Source: Hippopus hippopus
Taxonomy: Eukaryota; Mollusca; Bivalvia; Cardiida; Cardiidae
Direction of reading: 5' to 3'
Assembly (NCBI GenBank): GCA_946811185.2
Contig: OX328109.1
Span: forward strand, 33,836,129 to 33,900,128
DNA: 64,000 nt
Shown: positions 12,201 through 20,396 of the stretch, in pieces
How the letters are laid out: the number at the start of each line of letters is the position of its first letter
How positions within the stretch are numbered: position 1 is the stretch's first letter
Notes under the pieces: generated by a model
The model's database searches: none
The model's input: only the letters and a program-made list of their open reading frames with translations
What the model was told of the DNA's origin: nothing
Translations under genes and position numbers: made by a program

Positions 12201-14764
12201 AAATATGTATGGATCAAATTATACAAATTATCTTTGAAAGACTAGAAAGTATTGTGGGAGCAGCAGATAAGGAGGGCTTTAGAACACATTTTGGGAAAAG
12301 GAGAAAACACTGGTTTCAACCCTTTTATGTGGTAAATTCCATCGTTTGAGTAACATTTCTTTGTTGTCTGCAAATTCTTTCAGTTCGGAGTGTTGAAAAA
12401 TCAAGGTTAAGTTTGGTTTTGATTGAACAGTGCCACATGATTGGAACAAGTGCTTTGTTTATATTGTGTCTAATTTTATGAGCACAACATCGATAAAATA
12501 AAAGTAACTCAAGAAAATTCTGTACATACAAACAAACAACATACAATTTTTACCTTTAACATGGACTTCTTCTAGCCTAGCCTTATTAGGAAACATAGAT
12601 GTGTCTGTAACGCCTGCAAGATGGATGACACTTTGACACCCTTCCATGGCTTTCTTCATTAAGCTTGCATTTGTGATGCTCCCAACATAGGACTTCACAG
12701 ATTTGGTGGGCGTGTAATCTAGAATAAAGCAGTGTTGAAATTGAGATATCTGCTTGTTCTGAAATGGGAATGTCTATTTTATTCATTTGGCACTGCTAGG
12801 CTTTAACTCTTTCAGCGTCAAATAAATAAACTTGACCTCTTTCGACGGCTCTAAATACAATCCATTAAAACTTACAAAGATTTTGATTGTATAGGCTTGA
12901 CTACACAAGCGGACGGTATAGATCCAAAATCAGACTGCACGTTCTGTACAGTCTGATCTTGATCTATGCTGTCCGCAAAAGTGTCTGTTTTCGCCTATGG
13001 CGCCAAAAGGGTTAAAAGCAGAAACTGTCTCAGTATCTTAGAAATAGAGGTCACATACTTACTGTTTATACCGGTATATAATTATGAGCATCAGTCTAAC
13101 TTGTTCATTTGAATCAGATGGACTAGAATTATTATGCAGGAATAACTAAAAACAGGCCTTTAGGGAATACTACACACTTTGACCAGATCTAGCCGATCTT
13201 ATGTGAAACTGTGAGAACTTTTCTTTAAATACTTCATCCTGTCACAAAAATGATAAACAACTGTCACACAGAAGCACATCGGCATAATTTACATGCAAAT
13301 AAAAATATAGTGCTGCTGTCTCACGACACAATGTGGCGACTCAACAGTTGACTAAATACCCCTGCCTTTAGAACCTTGATATAGAACATAATTAACTTTA
13401 TGCACTAAAATGATTGCTAATGTGGAGACAAATTTTCAACATTTAAAAGCAGACACCCAAAAATTGTCTTGTTTAAACCCTAAGCTTCTGATTAACCCTT
13501 TCCCAAACAATCCCTGGTTTTCACGACCCAGAGGAAGAAGCCTTCTGAAAACATTGTGGGAAAAGGAGAAAATGCTGGTGACCAGCATTTTCTCCTTTTC
13601 CCACAATGTTTTCTACCCTTCACAAAACAAATTTCAAATTTTCAGTCACTTTTATTTTGTCGTCTGCAAATGCTTTCGAATTGGACAAACCTAAAATTTT
13701 GTCGTTTGGTAAAGAGTTAATAGTTGCCAAATGGTTCAAAACATTGACAGAACAAGAGGTAAAAATCTGAAAATATGGGTAACGAGTGGGCCATGATAGC
13801 ACTGTATCATTTTCTCAAGCCAAGGTGATGTCATTGAATACAGAATAATGTGATGACTTGCTTGGTGATGCATCACAAAGATGCATTAAACTCCCTTTTG
13901 CCAGAGCATGGCTCATATTAACAAATCTGAAATAGGTCAACCAAAGGATCAGTTTGGGCATATGAAGAGAATTCACAATTGTATAATCTATATAAAGATT
14001 TCTAAACATTGTAAATATTTTTCAGTTTTGATGCCAGGGTAACCAGAGTTTTCACTGGAATCAAAATTTTTGTAAAAGATCTGAAAAGAGCCATAGTAAG
14101 ATCATTTCTGTGAAGTATTGTCAGAATTGTTGGGTATTTTCAGAGAGAATGTTTGTAATAAAAGTTGATGCCTTAATCACAAAATGCTGACTTTTAACAG
14201 CCTCGAGTATAAATACTTATGAAAACAATGTGGGAAAAGGAGAAAACACTGGTAACTAGCATTTTCTCCTTTTCCCACAACGTTTTCTTCCCTATCGAAG
14301 ACAACTTCCACAATTTTAGCCACATTCAATTTGGCGTCTGAATGTGTTTTGGGTTTGGACAGGTCTAAAATTTTGTTGTGTGGTAAACAGTTAACATCTG
14401 CACAGATGGATCGACGCAGGGACGCAGAACAGACACAGAGCCATGAGATAAGATTGCTAGTCTTTGGCAAGTGGAGCTAAAAACTGAGGATGGTTCATTA
14501 CAAAAATATACCTTTGGGCATGTCAACAGATAAATGTATGGCCAAGCTAATTACAGTATTCCTAACCCAAAAACGTTTGTTCTGCAGGAATAAATCTATA
14601 AAATGTTGAACTTTACCAAGTTTGTTAACAAATGGAACAAGGTCCACAATTCTGATGGCAGTCACATGGTCTGCATGTGTGTCCAAAAGTTTGACCACAT
14701 GCTGTCCCAAAAACCCAGCGCCTCCAGTAACCATGACAACACACTCTTCTCTCTGGTAAGCCAT
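6277..14764 (-). CDS. 3beta-hydroxysteroid dehydrogenase-family SDR, copy 1 (four exons, intact)
   Basis: The exons on the complement are 14617-14764, 12554-12718, 8667-8867 and 6277-6944. All introns are GT..AG and in phase 1, and the total is 1182 nt (393 aa plus stop). The ATG at 14764 gives MAYQREECV, followed by the NAD-binding motif TGGAGFLG. Exon 3 supplies the catalytic YxxxK (YVSTK). Exon 4 has IRPVLMYGE, the late FQRPFVEA segment and a hydrophobic C-terminal membrane segment (VPIYFVFFCIYIIYFTLLFL). These fit the membrane-bound 3beta-HSD/SDR42E branch of extended short-chain dehydrogenases, which oxidise 3beta-hydroxysteroids or sterols using NAD(P). Substrate and exact orthology are not determinable here. 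A Polinton lies 121 bp upstream of the ATG, and a MITE ends 15 bp past the stop. Confidence 0.88.
8166..8655. repeat. AT-rich dispersed repeat, copy inside dehydrogenase intron
   Basis: Colinear with the 4141-4648 repeat over most of its length (gcatgagaaaattg, caagcaccaggaaagtt, ccatatttgacactatgtagata, tttctgctgtg, tcaggtatatgataa). It ends only about 12 bp before exon 3 of dehydrogenase copy 1, so it abuts a 5' splice site. Confidence 0.6.
8914..9168. mobile_element. 255-bp MITE with about 25-bp inverted repeats and 6-bp duplication
   Basis: The element begins tgacccgtcacgcaaaaagg and ends with the matching inverted sequence (ccctttttgcatgacgggtca). It is flanked on both sides by CATTTG (8908-8913 and 9169-9174), which looks like a target-site duplication. 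Inside is a second inverted pair around gtgtcaaccctggtcagcctgcg and its complement. It is noncoding and sits in an intron of dehydrogenase copy 1. Confidence 0.75.
10307..10512 (+). mobile_element. tRNA-derived SINE, type 2
   Basis: The tRNA-like head has an A-box-like agtagctcaatggttagtgc and a B-box-like ggttgcgagtttgatatcc. It is followed by a body (aaagtagtcaatggcttgg, gtcagcactggtgcgagaaagc) shared with 60800-61052. No acceptor-stem pairing is evident, so it is a SINE and not a tRNA gene. Confidence 0.65.
11180..11645 (-). pseudogene. Degenerate mariner transposase C-terminal fragment
   Basis: The + strand end cgagggctgattgacaagtt resembles mariner-type inverted termini. Read on the - strand, the sequence shows decayed transposase motifs: HQDKAPVHH, then (in shifted frames) PHDFAPLDFDLFAKLKK and DAVEGFL near the C-terminus. 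This matches the end of the DDD/DD34D catalytic region of Tc1/mariner transposases. Several stops and frameshifts are present and the 5' half is missing, so it is a dead fragment. Confidence 0.65.
11700..11812. repeat. Hairpin repeat, family 2 (AGATCAAGATCAGACTGCAC type)
   Basis: The inverted arms gtagatcaagatcagactgc and gcagtctgattttagatctac surround a short loop, within flanks aacccttaggcttctaagcg. The same core recurs near 8030, 10585, 12920, 31480, 34560, 40280, 45460, 54740, 56220, 59520 and 59720. Confidence 0.7.
12899..13016. repeat. Hairpin repeat, family 2
   Basis: Arms tagatccaaaatcagactgc and gcagtctgatcttgatctat-type around a tgcacgttctgtaca loop, flanked by gcggacggt and ctgtccgcaaaagtg. 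Lies upstream of exon 2 of dehydrogenase copy 1. Confidence 0.65.
13492..13720. mobile_element. Hairpin MITE, family 1, best full-length copy
   Basis: The element is bounded by TTAA on both sides, with ends TTAACCCTTTCCCAAAC and GTTTGGTAAAGAGTTAA. The centre is a near-perfect palindrome of about 60 bp: cattgtgggaaaaggag, aaaatgctgg, then the inverted complement ending cccacaatg. TTAA flanks plus CCCTTT termini resemble piggyBac-type elements (inference). It encodes nothing. It is one of dozens of copies and serves here as the reference copy. Confidence 0.8.
14173..14394. mobile_element. Hairpin MITE, family 1, TTAA-bounded copy
   Basis: Starts TTAATCACAAAATGCTGAC and ends TGTGGTAAACAGTTAA. 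The core palindrome (gggaaaaggagaaaacactgg and its inverted partner) is at about 14229-14282. It lies in intron 1 of dehydrogenase copy 1. Confidence 0.75.
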
Positions 14765-14885
14765 CTTTTTAACTGTTATAACCATAGAAAACAATGAAGA
14801 AAAAATAATGTTTCTGGTAACAAGTAAGACATTACATACACCTCAGAGTGCTGACTTAATAAAGAGGACCTTTCCAAATGAGCTG

Positions 14886-15209
14886 AGTAGTATATATATT
14901 ACCCGACCTGGGACAAAATTAAAAAAAACTTAAAAAAATAGAAAAAAGCGAAAAAAATTTATCGAAATTCGAAAATTTCAAAAATTTTTGTCAACTAAAG
15001 AGCTCAAAATCGCGAGCGAAAGCCCTCAACCCCTTAAAAACGTGAAATCAGACCTCAAAACGCTCAAAATCGCGAGCGAAAGCCCTCGATCCGCTCAAAA
15101 CATGTGAAATAAGGCCTGCTCAGTCTGGGTGAAAAAATTTTTAAAAAAATTTTTAAAAAAAATTTTCTAGAAAAATTTTCTGAAAAAAATTAAAAAAAAA
15201 AATTTTCTA
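14886..15209. repeat. Polinton left terminal inverted repeat
   Basis: About 245 bp of unique sequence matches the complement of the right end with roughly eight mismatches plus homopolymer length changes. An A/T homopolymer tract follows and cannot be aligned precisely by eye. Several mismatches look like CpG decay (cgcgag versus cgtgag; tcgcgag versus ttgcgag). The repeat contains an internal tandem duplication of period 60 bp (gctcaaaatcgcgagcgaaa at 15002 and 15062). Confidence 0.92.
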
Positions 15210-15246
15210 AAAAATATAACTTTTAAAATAATAAAGTTATATTTTT
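15210..15246. terminator. 37-nt hairpin, left subterminal
   Basis: Arms aaaaatataacttt (15210-15223) and aaagttatattttt (15233-15246) form a perfect 14-bp stem with a 9-nt loop. The inner 13-nt arm sequence is the same as in the hairpin at 30192-30228. No gene ends close to it now, so it may mark a lost gene end or have a role near the terminus. Confidence 0.6.
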
Positions 15247-16026
15247 ACAGTGGGACCAAGCTAATGTTGAAAAACGTTAAACTAGTTAAGAAATCACCTT
15301 CAACTCCGTTTTCCATACCTTCTCATAAAAGAAGGTATAGATGAAGTAAGGTGAGTAATGGCACTACCATGATTAAACCATTTTTTATACTTCCCCAACG
15401 AAAACGAAAGAGGAAGTATTATTTAGTAAACAATCCTACAGCTTTTACTTAGCTTTTCACAAAACTGAAAATGGTAGTATATTATAATATCAAAAAATTT
15501 TACCTTGTTTTTTGAAAAAATGTTCCACGTGTAAAATAACTGTATAAAATACTTATTCCGTTTTTAAACAGCGGCCTTACAACTTTGTGTTTTTTAATGT
15601 GTAAGAAATATGGTATTAACTTACAGGCTGTTAGCCTATAGTAGAGGTTACAATTTTGTGTTAGTAATTGGTATGAACTTACGGGCTGTTAGGCCTCGCC
15701 AGCGGTTCTTATTTTTCGGTATTAACTTACGGGCTGTTAGACCACGCCAGAGGTTACCATTTTGTGTTAGTAATAACATTCTTACAAAAAGTTAAAATAC
15801 GACAAGGAAGTAAAACCGCTTTATTATTATAAATAAAAATCATATTTTATACAAATATCATATACATTTTTAATTTTTTTAAAAAACAAAGCAAAAAAAA
15901 TTATTAATATCATAACATACTACCATTCTCCTCAAAAGTCCAGACTAAACTGATATTATACAAGTAAGCATTGTGAAATACTATGCCATGTGGTGTAAAC
16001 TGATCCTTTTTCCAATATTTAACACT
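15247..16026. repeat. Gene-free left part of Polinton with small repeats
   Basis: No convincing gene. It contains a 9-bp-stem palindrome (ataccttct..agaaggtat, about 15316-15339), an atacttcc..ggaagtat pair (about 15389-15420) and about three diverged tandem copies of a roughly 55-60-bp unit (ttaacttacgggctgttag, ggttaccattttgtgttag) over about 15605-15780. The small open frame over those copies (LRAVRPRQR repeated) is produced by the tandem repeat. Nothing else is visible down to the end of the fibre-like gene. Confidence 0.6.
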
Positions 16027-17208
16027 TTACAAGTCTAACTCTATTAAAATAGTTATGTAAGAGTGACGCACCATAAGGTTGTTTGATCTTGAAATAAAGT
16101 TTATGATGTCGCATTGTTTAATTTCAAGTGGTTTAGGAAAAACTACACAACTAGCAATCGAGCTTTTCTTTGCAATAATAGAGTAATCAACCTGCTCTGT
16201 TCCGTTTACCATAATATTAACTTTTACCACCTCTGGTATATTAGGGTCTTCGTTAACAAACGCTAAACTACCTCTTATAATTCTACCCGGCGCACTCATA
16301 CAATAACCTCCCAAACCATGGTCATTGCCTGAAGCACCATTTCCAAATGAAAACTCATAATTACCATCTCCTATTGGTCCATTTTCTTCCGCCCACACGG
16401 ATATAATAGGTTTGTTAAATCTCACCATTCCATCTACATAAGCCTTAGTTGCCACGTCTTGTGGATCCCTCGGGTCTCCAATATTTTTTAAAAATTTGTC
16501 ATTCATATCGATATTGCTAACAGCAGAAAAAGTTCCTTCTGGAGTTTTTAATATCGCACCACTCCCTGAAGAACGTTTAACAGCTTCTATATTGCTGTCT
16601 ACGTAATACTTATTTACAGCTTGATGGTATTCTAAAGGTTGCCCAACGTTGGAAATCCTCCGTTCACTCATAGAAATGTCAGCAATGGCTATATACCCAC
16701 TATCTCCACCATAAACAAAGGCTCGATTAGCATCATCTACATATCTTTTGGTTGCTGCATCTTGTGAATATGTGGGATCTATAAGATTTGTTAACGAATG
16801 CCCCTGCATATCTATATCTGCAACAGCGGAAAAAGTGCCATCCGGTTCCTCTACTATTGCTTTGCTGCTCCTATCCACATAATGTTTAGTAGCAGCTTCA
16901 CTCGGTTCTGTTGGCTCCTTAACGTTTTTTATTGGATTAAAACCCATGTTTAAATAACCATTTTTAACGTGGTATCCTCCGTTTTCATCCAACAACCCTG
17001 AGTTGGTGTCAACATAAGCCTTAGTTGCCATGTCTTGAGAATTTACTGGATTGCTAACCCTCGTTAATGTATTACCATTCATGTTTATAGAACCAGTAAC
17101 AACAGTTGTTCCATCTTTACATAAAAAATTATTATTTATGTAAGCGAGTGACACACCATCACCGCTTGTTCTAACATTGCTCATTCGTCCGAATTTGTCT
17201 ACAGGCAT
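16027..17208 (-). CDS. Tail-fibre-like repeat protein with C-terminal head domain
   Basis: A 393-aa protein. Residues ~30-270 hold five imperfect repeats of about 30-50 aa with the pattern I-x-M-x..L-x-N-(V/I)..P....DxATKxYVD (DMATKAYVD, EAATKHYVD, DAATKRYVD, a weak QAVNKYYVD, and DVATKAYVD). This is the repeat seen in phage tail and receptor-binding fibres. Residues ~275-393 form a non-repetitive domain rich in predicted beta strands. A trimeric attachment fibre ending in a receptor-binding head is the natural reading (inference). The start is preceded by TATTATAAAAA touching the ATG. It is followed leftward by the gene-free subterminal region and sits 11 bp downstream of the protease ORF. 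Confidence 0.8.
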   Translation of the reverse strand: MPVDKFGRMSNVRTSGDGVSLAYINNNFLCKDGTTVVTGSINMNGNTLTRVSNPVNSQDMATKAYVDTNSGLLDENGGYHVKNGYLNMGFNPIKNVKEPTEPSEAATKHYVDRSSKAIVEEPDGTFSAVADIDMQGHSLTNLIDPTYSQDAATKRYVDDANRAFVYGGDSGYIAIADISMSERRISNVGQPLEYHQAVNKYYVDSNIEAVKRSSGSGAILKTPEGTFSAVSNIDMNDKFLKNIGDPRDPQDVATKAYVDGMVRFNKPIISVWAEENGPIGDGNYEFSFGNGASGNDHGLGGYCMSAPGRIIRGSLAFVNEDPNIPEVVKVNIMVNGTEQVDYSIIAKKSSIASCVVFPKPLEIKQCDIINFISRSNNLMVRHSYITILIELDL

Positions 17209-17219
17209 TTTTTATAATA

Positions 17220-17636
17220 CTAAAAAAGTTTATTTAAAACATTTTGAAACCTTTTACCCGTGGATAACTCTTTTAGAATGTACAAACATAAATGACCACA
17301 AAATACTTGCCCAGCTTGTTGTAATTGATCAGTATTGTACTGTATTGGGCTTTTTAGGTACTCTCGAATTTCAACAGGTGGTTGTATACCATAACTATCG
17401 AAATAAATTTTAGTTTTACCATTTTTATACCAAGCGACCCAATGTGTACCAGGTCCACCACTTTTATCAAAGTTTACTGTACCACATTCTTTTTTATTCG
17501 GTTTTCTCGGTAATGTATCTAGTAAAAAAACTCCTCTAAAATAAGGAATCTTTAATCTTTTTGCCGCATCTTCCAATTTGAAATTGTTCAACGGTTTATT
17601 TGGTAAAATTACGTTTTCAATCGAAATATTTGACAT
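17220..17636 (-). CDS. Adenain-like cysteine protease (virion maturation)
   Basis: The frame is open from 17693, but the likely start is the ATG at 17636 (MSNISIENV), which follows CTATAAAAAA and avoids overlap with the integrase stop. The product is 138 aa. The catalytic set matches adenovirus protease: His65 in GTHWVAWY, Asp80 in IYFDSYG, Gln106, and Cys113 in CGHLC, with the Gln-Cys spacing of 7 seen in adenain. In adenoviruses this enzyme (C5 family) cleaves precursor capsid and core proteins after assembly. Here the pVI-like protein at 21205-21789 carries a matching consensus site. The gene is intact. Confidence 0.93.
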   Translation of the reverse strand: MSNISIENVILPNKPLNNFKLEDAAKRLKIPYFRGVFLLDTLPRKPNKKECGTVNFDKSGGPGTHWVAWYKNGKTKIYFDSYGIQPPVEIREYLKSPIQYNTDQLQQAGQVFCGHLCLYILKELSTGKRFQNVLNKLF

Positions 17637-17646
17637 TTTTTTATAG

Positions 17647-18576
17647 TTAAATATTTCTAATGTCTTTATTGTCAACCCATGAATTAAATTCAACAGGATA
17701 ACCTTTCCACTTTACAAGAGATTTCTTTTTTCCTTTTTTAATAACCTTTTCTATTCTATACAGCTCTTGACTGGTTTTCTGCAGTTCAGGCTCATAAAAG
17801 GTACCTTGTATTTCTTCTCCATTAAGATCCTTAATTTTATATGTTACAGGTGATGTAAGTTTTACTTCAGAAACTGTAAAAACCTCCTCAGTCCATCTTG
17901 TTGTATAACCTTTCTCAAAAGTCTTTTTCTTTTTACTTATCCTTACTTTGTCTCCAACAGAAAACTTAGGATTTATATCTTTTATTTCGAGATGATCGGG
18001 GTAAAGATTTCTCCAAACTCTCGTTTCATTTTCTTTTTTACTCGCGTTTACCGGAGTCATCTTAATAGATGAATGTCTCGTGTTATTATATTTTTTAACG
18101 AGATCCGGTAGCACATTGATGTAAACGTTTGTGGAGTTAGCAGAAAAATGCTTCCACATTTTTTCTTTCATTGTTCTAATCCATCTCTCAACCACACTAG
18201 ATTTTTCCTCATTTTCAGTAGAATACAATTCAACCAAGTCTTTAACATCTTTGTTATAAAACTCTTTACCCTTATCCACCCACATTTTTTCAGGTTTTCT
18301 CTCCTTAAAAATACTTTTTAGTGCTATAGCAACAGATTTCCCTGTTTTGTCTTTTAATGGCACCAGATATCCATATTTAGAAAAGATGTCAATGACAGCG
18401 AGAAGGTATTTAACACCACGATTAAGCTTAGAAAATGCTTGCATGTCTACTAAATCCGCAGCCCATATCCTATCTATACCGTTTACTCTAACTCTCCTTT
18501 TCTTAAAATTTCTTTTTACGGGTTTATGTAATTCTTCCGCTAAAATTTTTATCGTGTCGAAATTTTTTTTTTTACT
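17647..18576 (-). CDS. Retroviral-type (DDE) integrase with C-terminal chromodomain; start lost or frameshift-dependent
   Basis: The rve core and C-terminal SH3-like part are followed by a chromodomain (YRIEKVIKKGKKK, VKWKGYPVEFNSW). The first ATG in frame (18444) lies after the first catalytic Asp: upstream codons encode LAEELHKPVKRNF and WAADLVDMQ (Asp codon 18454-18456), both conserved in Polinton integrases. The second Asp is in WVDKGKEFY and the Glu in SSVVERW. The frame is open to 18609 with no ATG, and it overlaps the PLA2-like ORF at an A11 run (mRNA sense, 18563-18573). The integrase is therefore probably expressed as an extension of that ORF by -1 slippage, or one base has been lost in this copy. 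It would catalyse integration; chromodomains bind methylated histone tails in related elements. Confidence 0.9.
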   Translation of the reverse strand, partial: SKKKNFDTIKILAEELHKPVKRNFKKRRVRVNGIDRIWAADLVDMQAFSKLNRGVKYLLAVIDIFSKYGYLVPLKDKTGKSVAIALKSIFKERKPEKMWVDKGKEFYNKDVKDLVELYSTENEEKSSVVERWIRTMKEKMWKHFSANSTNVYINVLPDLVKKYNNTRHSSIKMTPVNASKKENETRVWRNLYPDHLEIKDINPKFSVGDKVRISKKKKTFEKGYTTRWTEEVFTVSEVKLTSPVTYKIKDLNGEEIQGTFYEPELQKTSQELYRIEKVIKKGKKKSLVKWKGYPVEFNSWVDNKDIRNI

Positions 18577-19061
18577 CCCATTCCAAATTTCATCTTCGTT
18601 CCAATGAGTTTACTTACCAAACCCTTTTCCATTTTTTCTCTAATACTAGGATTGTAAATACCTTCTAACTCTGTTAACATATCTTTATCACATATTTCAT
18701 TCCTAGTTTTTGTATCATCATGCTTAAGATAGCAAACATCATGATTATAAGCAGGTTTATCAACGCAGTTTATAGGTTTACTCCATTCCTTTGGAGTTAG
18801 ATCAGGATTTAACCTCTCATCTAGCTTGGTACCTGGCCCCATAAAATTGTGACCAGGGAGATGCATTTCAAAAGGCATCATGTTTATAAATTTGTTTAAG
18901 ATGCTACTGCCATTAGTAGTTTTTTTTTCTCCTTTTATAAATTGTGTTTTAGTTATTCCACAAACCACACATTTCCCCCGCATCATGTTTCTTCCATTTT
19001 TAGAAACAGTATATTCTATATTGTTTGTATCAGTATGTTTTTTACATTTAACGCAATACAT
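18549..19061 (-). CDS. Zinc-ribbon plus parvovirus-type PLA2-like protein
   Basis: A 170-aa ORF. Residues 3-34 form a four-Cys zinc ribbon (CVKC..CVVC). Residues ~67-130 resemble the phospholipase A2 domain of parvovirus VP1: LPGHNFMGPGTKLDERL provides a glycine calcium-loop-like turn, and HDVCY (His107-Asp108, Tyr111) matches the catalytic HDxxY. Parvoviruses use this domain to breach endosomes during entry; a similar virion role is inferred here. The start is preceded by TATATATAAA touching the ATG and is divergent from the ATPase gene. The ORF ends nine codons after the start of an A11 run that overlaps the integrase frame, so it may be the N-terminal part of a longer PLA2-integrase polyprotein. 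Confidence 0.8.
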   Translation of the reverse strand: MYCVKCKKHTDTNNIEYTVSKNGRNMMRGKCVVCGITKTQFIKGEKKTTNGSSILNKFINMMPFEMHLPGHNFMGPGTKLDERLNPDLTPKEWSKPINCVDKPAYNHDVCYLKHDDTKTRNEICDKDMLTELEGIYNPSIREKMEKGLVSKLIGTKMKFGMGVKKKISTR

Positions 19062-19093
19062 TTTATATATAAAAATTAAAAAAGTTATATAAA
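19062..19093. promoter_or_regulatory. 32-bp divergent promoter region
   Basis: The only space between the leftward PLA2-like ORF and the rightward ATPase. Both start codons are immediately preceded by TATA-like strings (TATATATAAA leftward, TTATATAAA rightward). Both gene blocks of the element must start in or near this gap, unless transcripts begin inside genes. Confidence 0.55.
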
Positions 19094-19876
19094 ATGGATA
19101 TTATAAACTTATCATGGAATGAAGTAGTATCAAAGAGATTTAATCACTCCCTTTTACCAAAAAGTATTAGAGGTTTAATTATAGGCAAATCAGGATGTGG
19201 TAAAACTACTTTATTGTTAAACCTTTTACTTAGACCAGGTTGGCTTGATTACAATGATTTGAGTGTTTTCGGAAAAAGCCTTTTTCAACCGGAATACCGA
19301 ATACTTAAAAAGGCTTTTGAAGAAAAACTACCAAAAGAATGTATCTTAAGGTTGTTTCACATGCGTGATGAGATACAAGAACTAAACATTGTACCAACAG
19401 CTTTAGTTGAAGAATGGATTAAAACGATTAAAAACAAATCGGATATAAATTGCAACTTCTTTGAAAATGCTAGTGATGTGCCTGATCCAAGAGAGTTAAA
19501 CTCAGAAAATAAAAATTTAATGATTTTTGATGATTTACTTTTAGAAAGACAAAATAAATGCGAGTGTTATTACATTCGAGGAAGGCATAGTAATGTTGAC
19601 TGCTTTTACCTCTCACAAAATTATTTTAGACTACCGAGACAAACTATTAGAGAAAATGCTAATCTTATTTGCCTTTTCTCACAAGACTTAAAAAACATTA
19701 ATCATATTTATAACGATCATGTAGGTGAAGATATGCCTAAGGACGAGTTTAGAAAATTTTGTCAAAAGGCATGGGAAAAACCACACGGTTTTGCTATCAT
19801 TGATTTAACCAGTAAAAAACATGATGGAAAGTACATAAACGGTTTTGACAATTTTTACATACCAAAGTCAGTATAA
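19094..19876 (+). CDS. FtsK/HerA-type (A32-like) genome-packaging ATPase
   Basis: 260 aa. Walker A is GKSGCGKTT (residues 31-39), Walker B is LMIFDDLL (142-149), followed by a sensor-like segment, CFYLSQNYF, and a late RENANLI region. This layout is that of Polinton and NCLDV packaging ATPases, which pump DNA into preformed capsids. Length is normal and no break is seen. The gene is followed by a 7-bp GC-rich hairpin and an A-run at 19881-19908. Confidence 0.93.
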   Translation: MDIINLSWNEVVSKRFNHSLLPKSIRGLIIGKSGCGKTTLLLNLLLRPGWLDYNDLSVFGKSLFQPEYRILKKAFEEKLPKECILRLFHMRDEIQELNIVPTALVEEWIKTIKNKSDINCNFFENASDVPDPRELNSENKNLMIFDDLLLERQNKCECYYIRGRHSNVDCFYLSQNYFRLPRQTIRENANLICLFSQDLKNINHIYNDHVGEDMPKDEFRKFCQKAWEKPHGFAIIDLTSKKHDGKYINGFDNFYIPKSV

Positions 19877-19880
19877 CTCG

Positions 19881-19908
19881 TCACCGACTCGTTCGGTGAA
19901 AAAAAAAA
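19881..19908 (+). terminator. GC-rich hairpin plus A-run after ATPase gene
   Basis: tcaccga (19881-19887) pairs perfectly with tcggtga (19893-19899) across a 5-nt loop, followed by a run of A. It starts 5 nt past the ATPase stop. It is shorter and more GC-rich than the 37-nt hairpins. A 3'-end role is plausible but unproven. Confidence 0.45.
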
Positions 19909-19952
19909 TGAAAAAAACTTAGCAAAAATTATAAATATTGGGTAAAAAGAGA

Positions 19953-20327
19953 ATGCATATAACAAATTTAATAAATGATTTAAATAAGGCTATGAATATA
20001 GTTGATAATATAATTCTCGAATATCAAACAGAAAACTCTGAAAAAATTTGGTCTACTCTTGAATATGAGGCTAAACTTCGGAGCCTATTAATAAAAAGAA
20101 AAGAGCTGTTTAATTTAATGCATAATATTGAATTTAGTTGTGGGGCATATGATGATTTTGAAGGTATTATGGATAAAAAGAATATTGAAAAATTGATAAA
20201 TCACTTTTTAATGATATCAACAGTTTGTTCAAATTCAGACATTGATAAACGTAATAATATTTACGATAAATTAGAAAAAATCATTCTAATTTTTTTCCCA
20301 ACATATATGTATATGATAAATAAATAA
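19953..20327 (+). CDS. Small helical protein of unknown function
   Basis: The first true ATG is at 19953 (MHITNLIND); an in-frame TTG at 19938 would add five codons. The 124-aa product is rich in Ile, Asn, Lys and Leu, and helical by composition, with no recognisable motif. It lies between the ATPase and minor capsid genes. The start lacks the TATAAA string seen at most other genes here. Confidence 0.6.
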   Translation: MHITNLINDLNKAMNIVDNIILEYQTENSEKIWSTLEYEAKLRSLLIKRKELFNLMHNIEFSCGAYDDFEGIMDKKNIEKLINHFLMISTVCSNSDIDKRNNIYDKLEKIILIFFPTYMYMINK

Positions 20328-20396
20328 TTTTTTCTTTTTTAGAATATAATATTACTATTTGATTCATATATTAAATATTATATTTATACTTATAAA

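Noticed and set aside
13410..13694. Open frames with phrases such as LLKTLWEKEKMLVTSIFSFSHN or ENVVGKGENAGYQHFLLFPQ, seen many times in the window
   Set aside because: These are translations of the palindromic MITE core in its various frames, not a protein family.
15610..15795. 61-aa frame with repeated LRAVRPRQR
   Set aside because: It arises from the tandem repeat in the Polinton subterminal region; no independent evidence of a gene.
16027..17208. Bacteriophage contamination, suggested by tail-fibre repeats
   Set aside because: The gene lies inside the terminal repeats and target duplication of a Polinton with animal-type partners and AT-rich codon use throughout.
17647..18576. LTR retrotransposon, suggested by the rve integrase and chromodomain
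   Set aside because: No reverse transcriptase, gag or LTRs nearby. Protein-primed polymerase, capsid and ATPase genes fix it as a Polinton.
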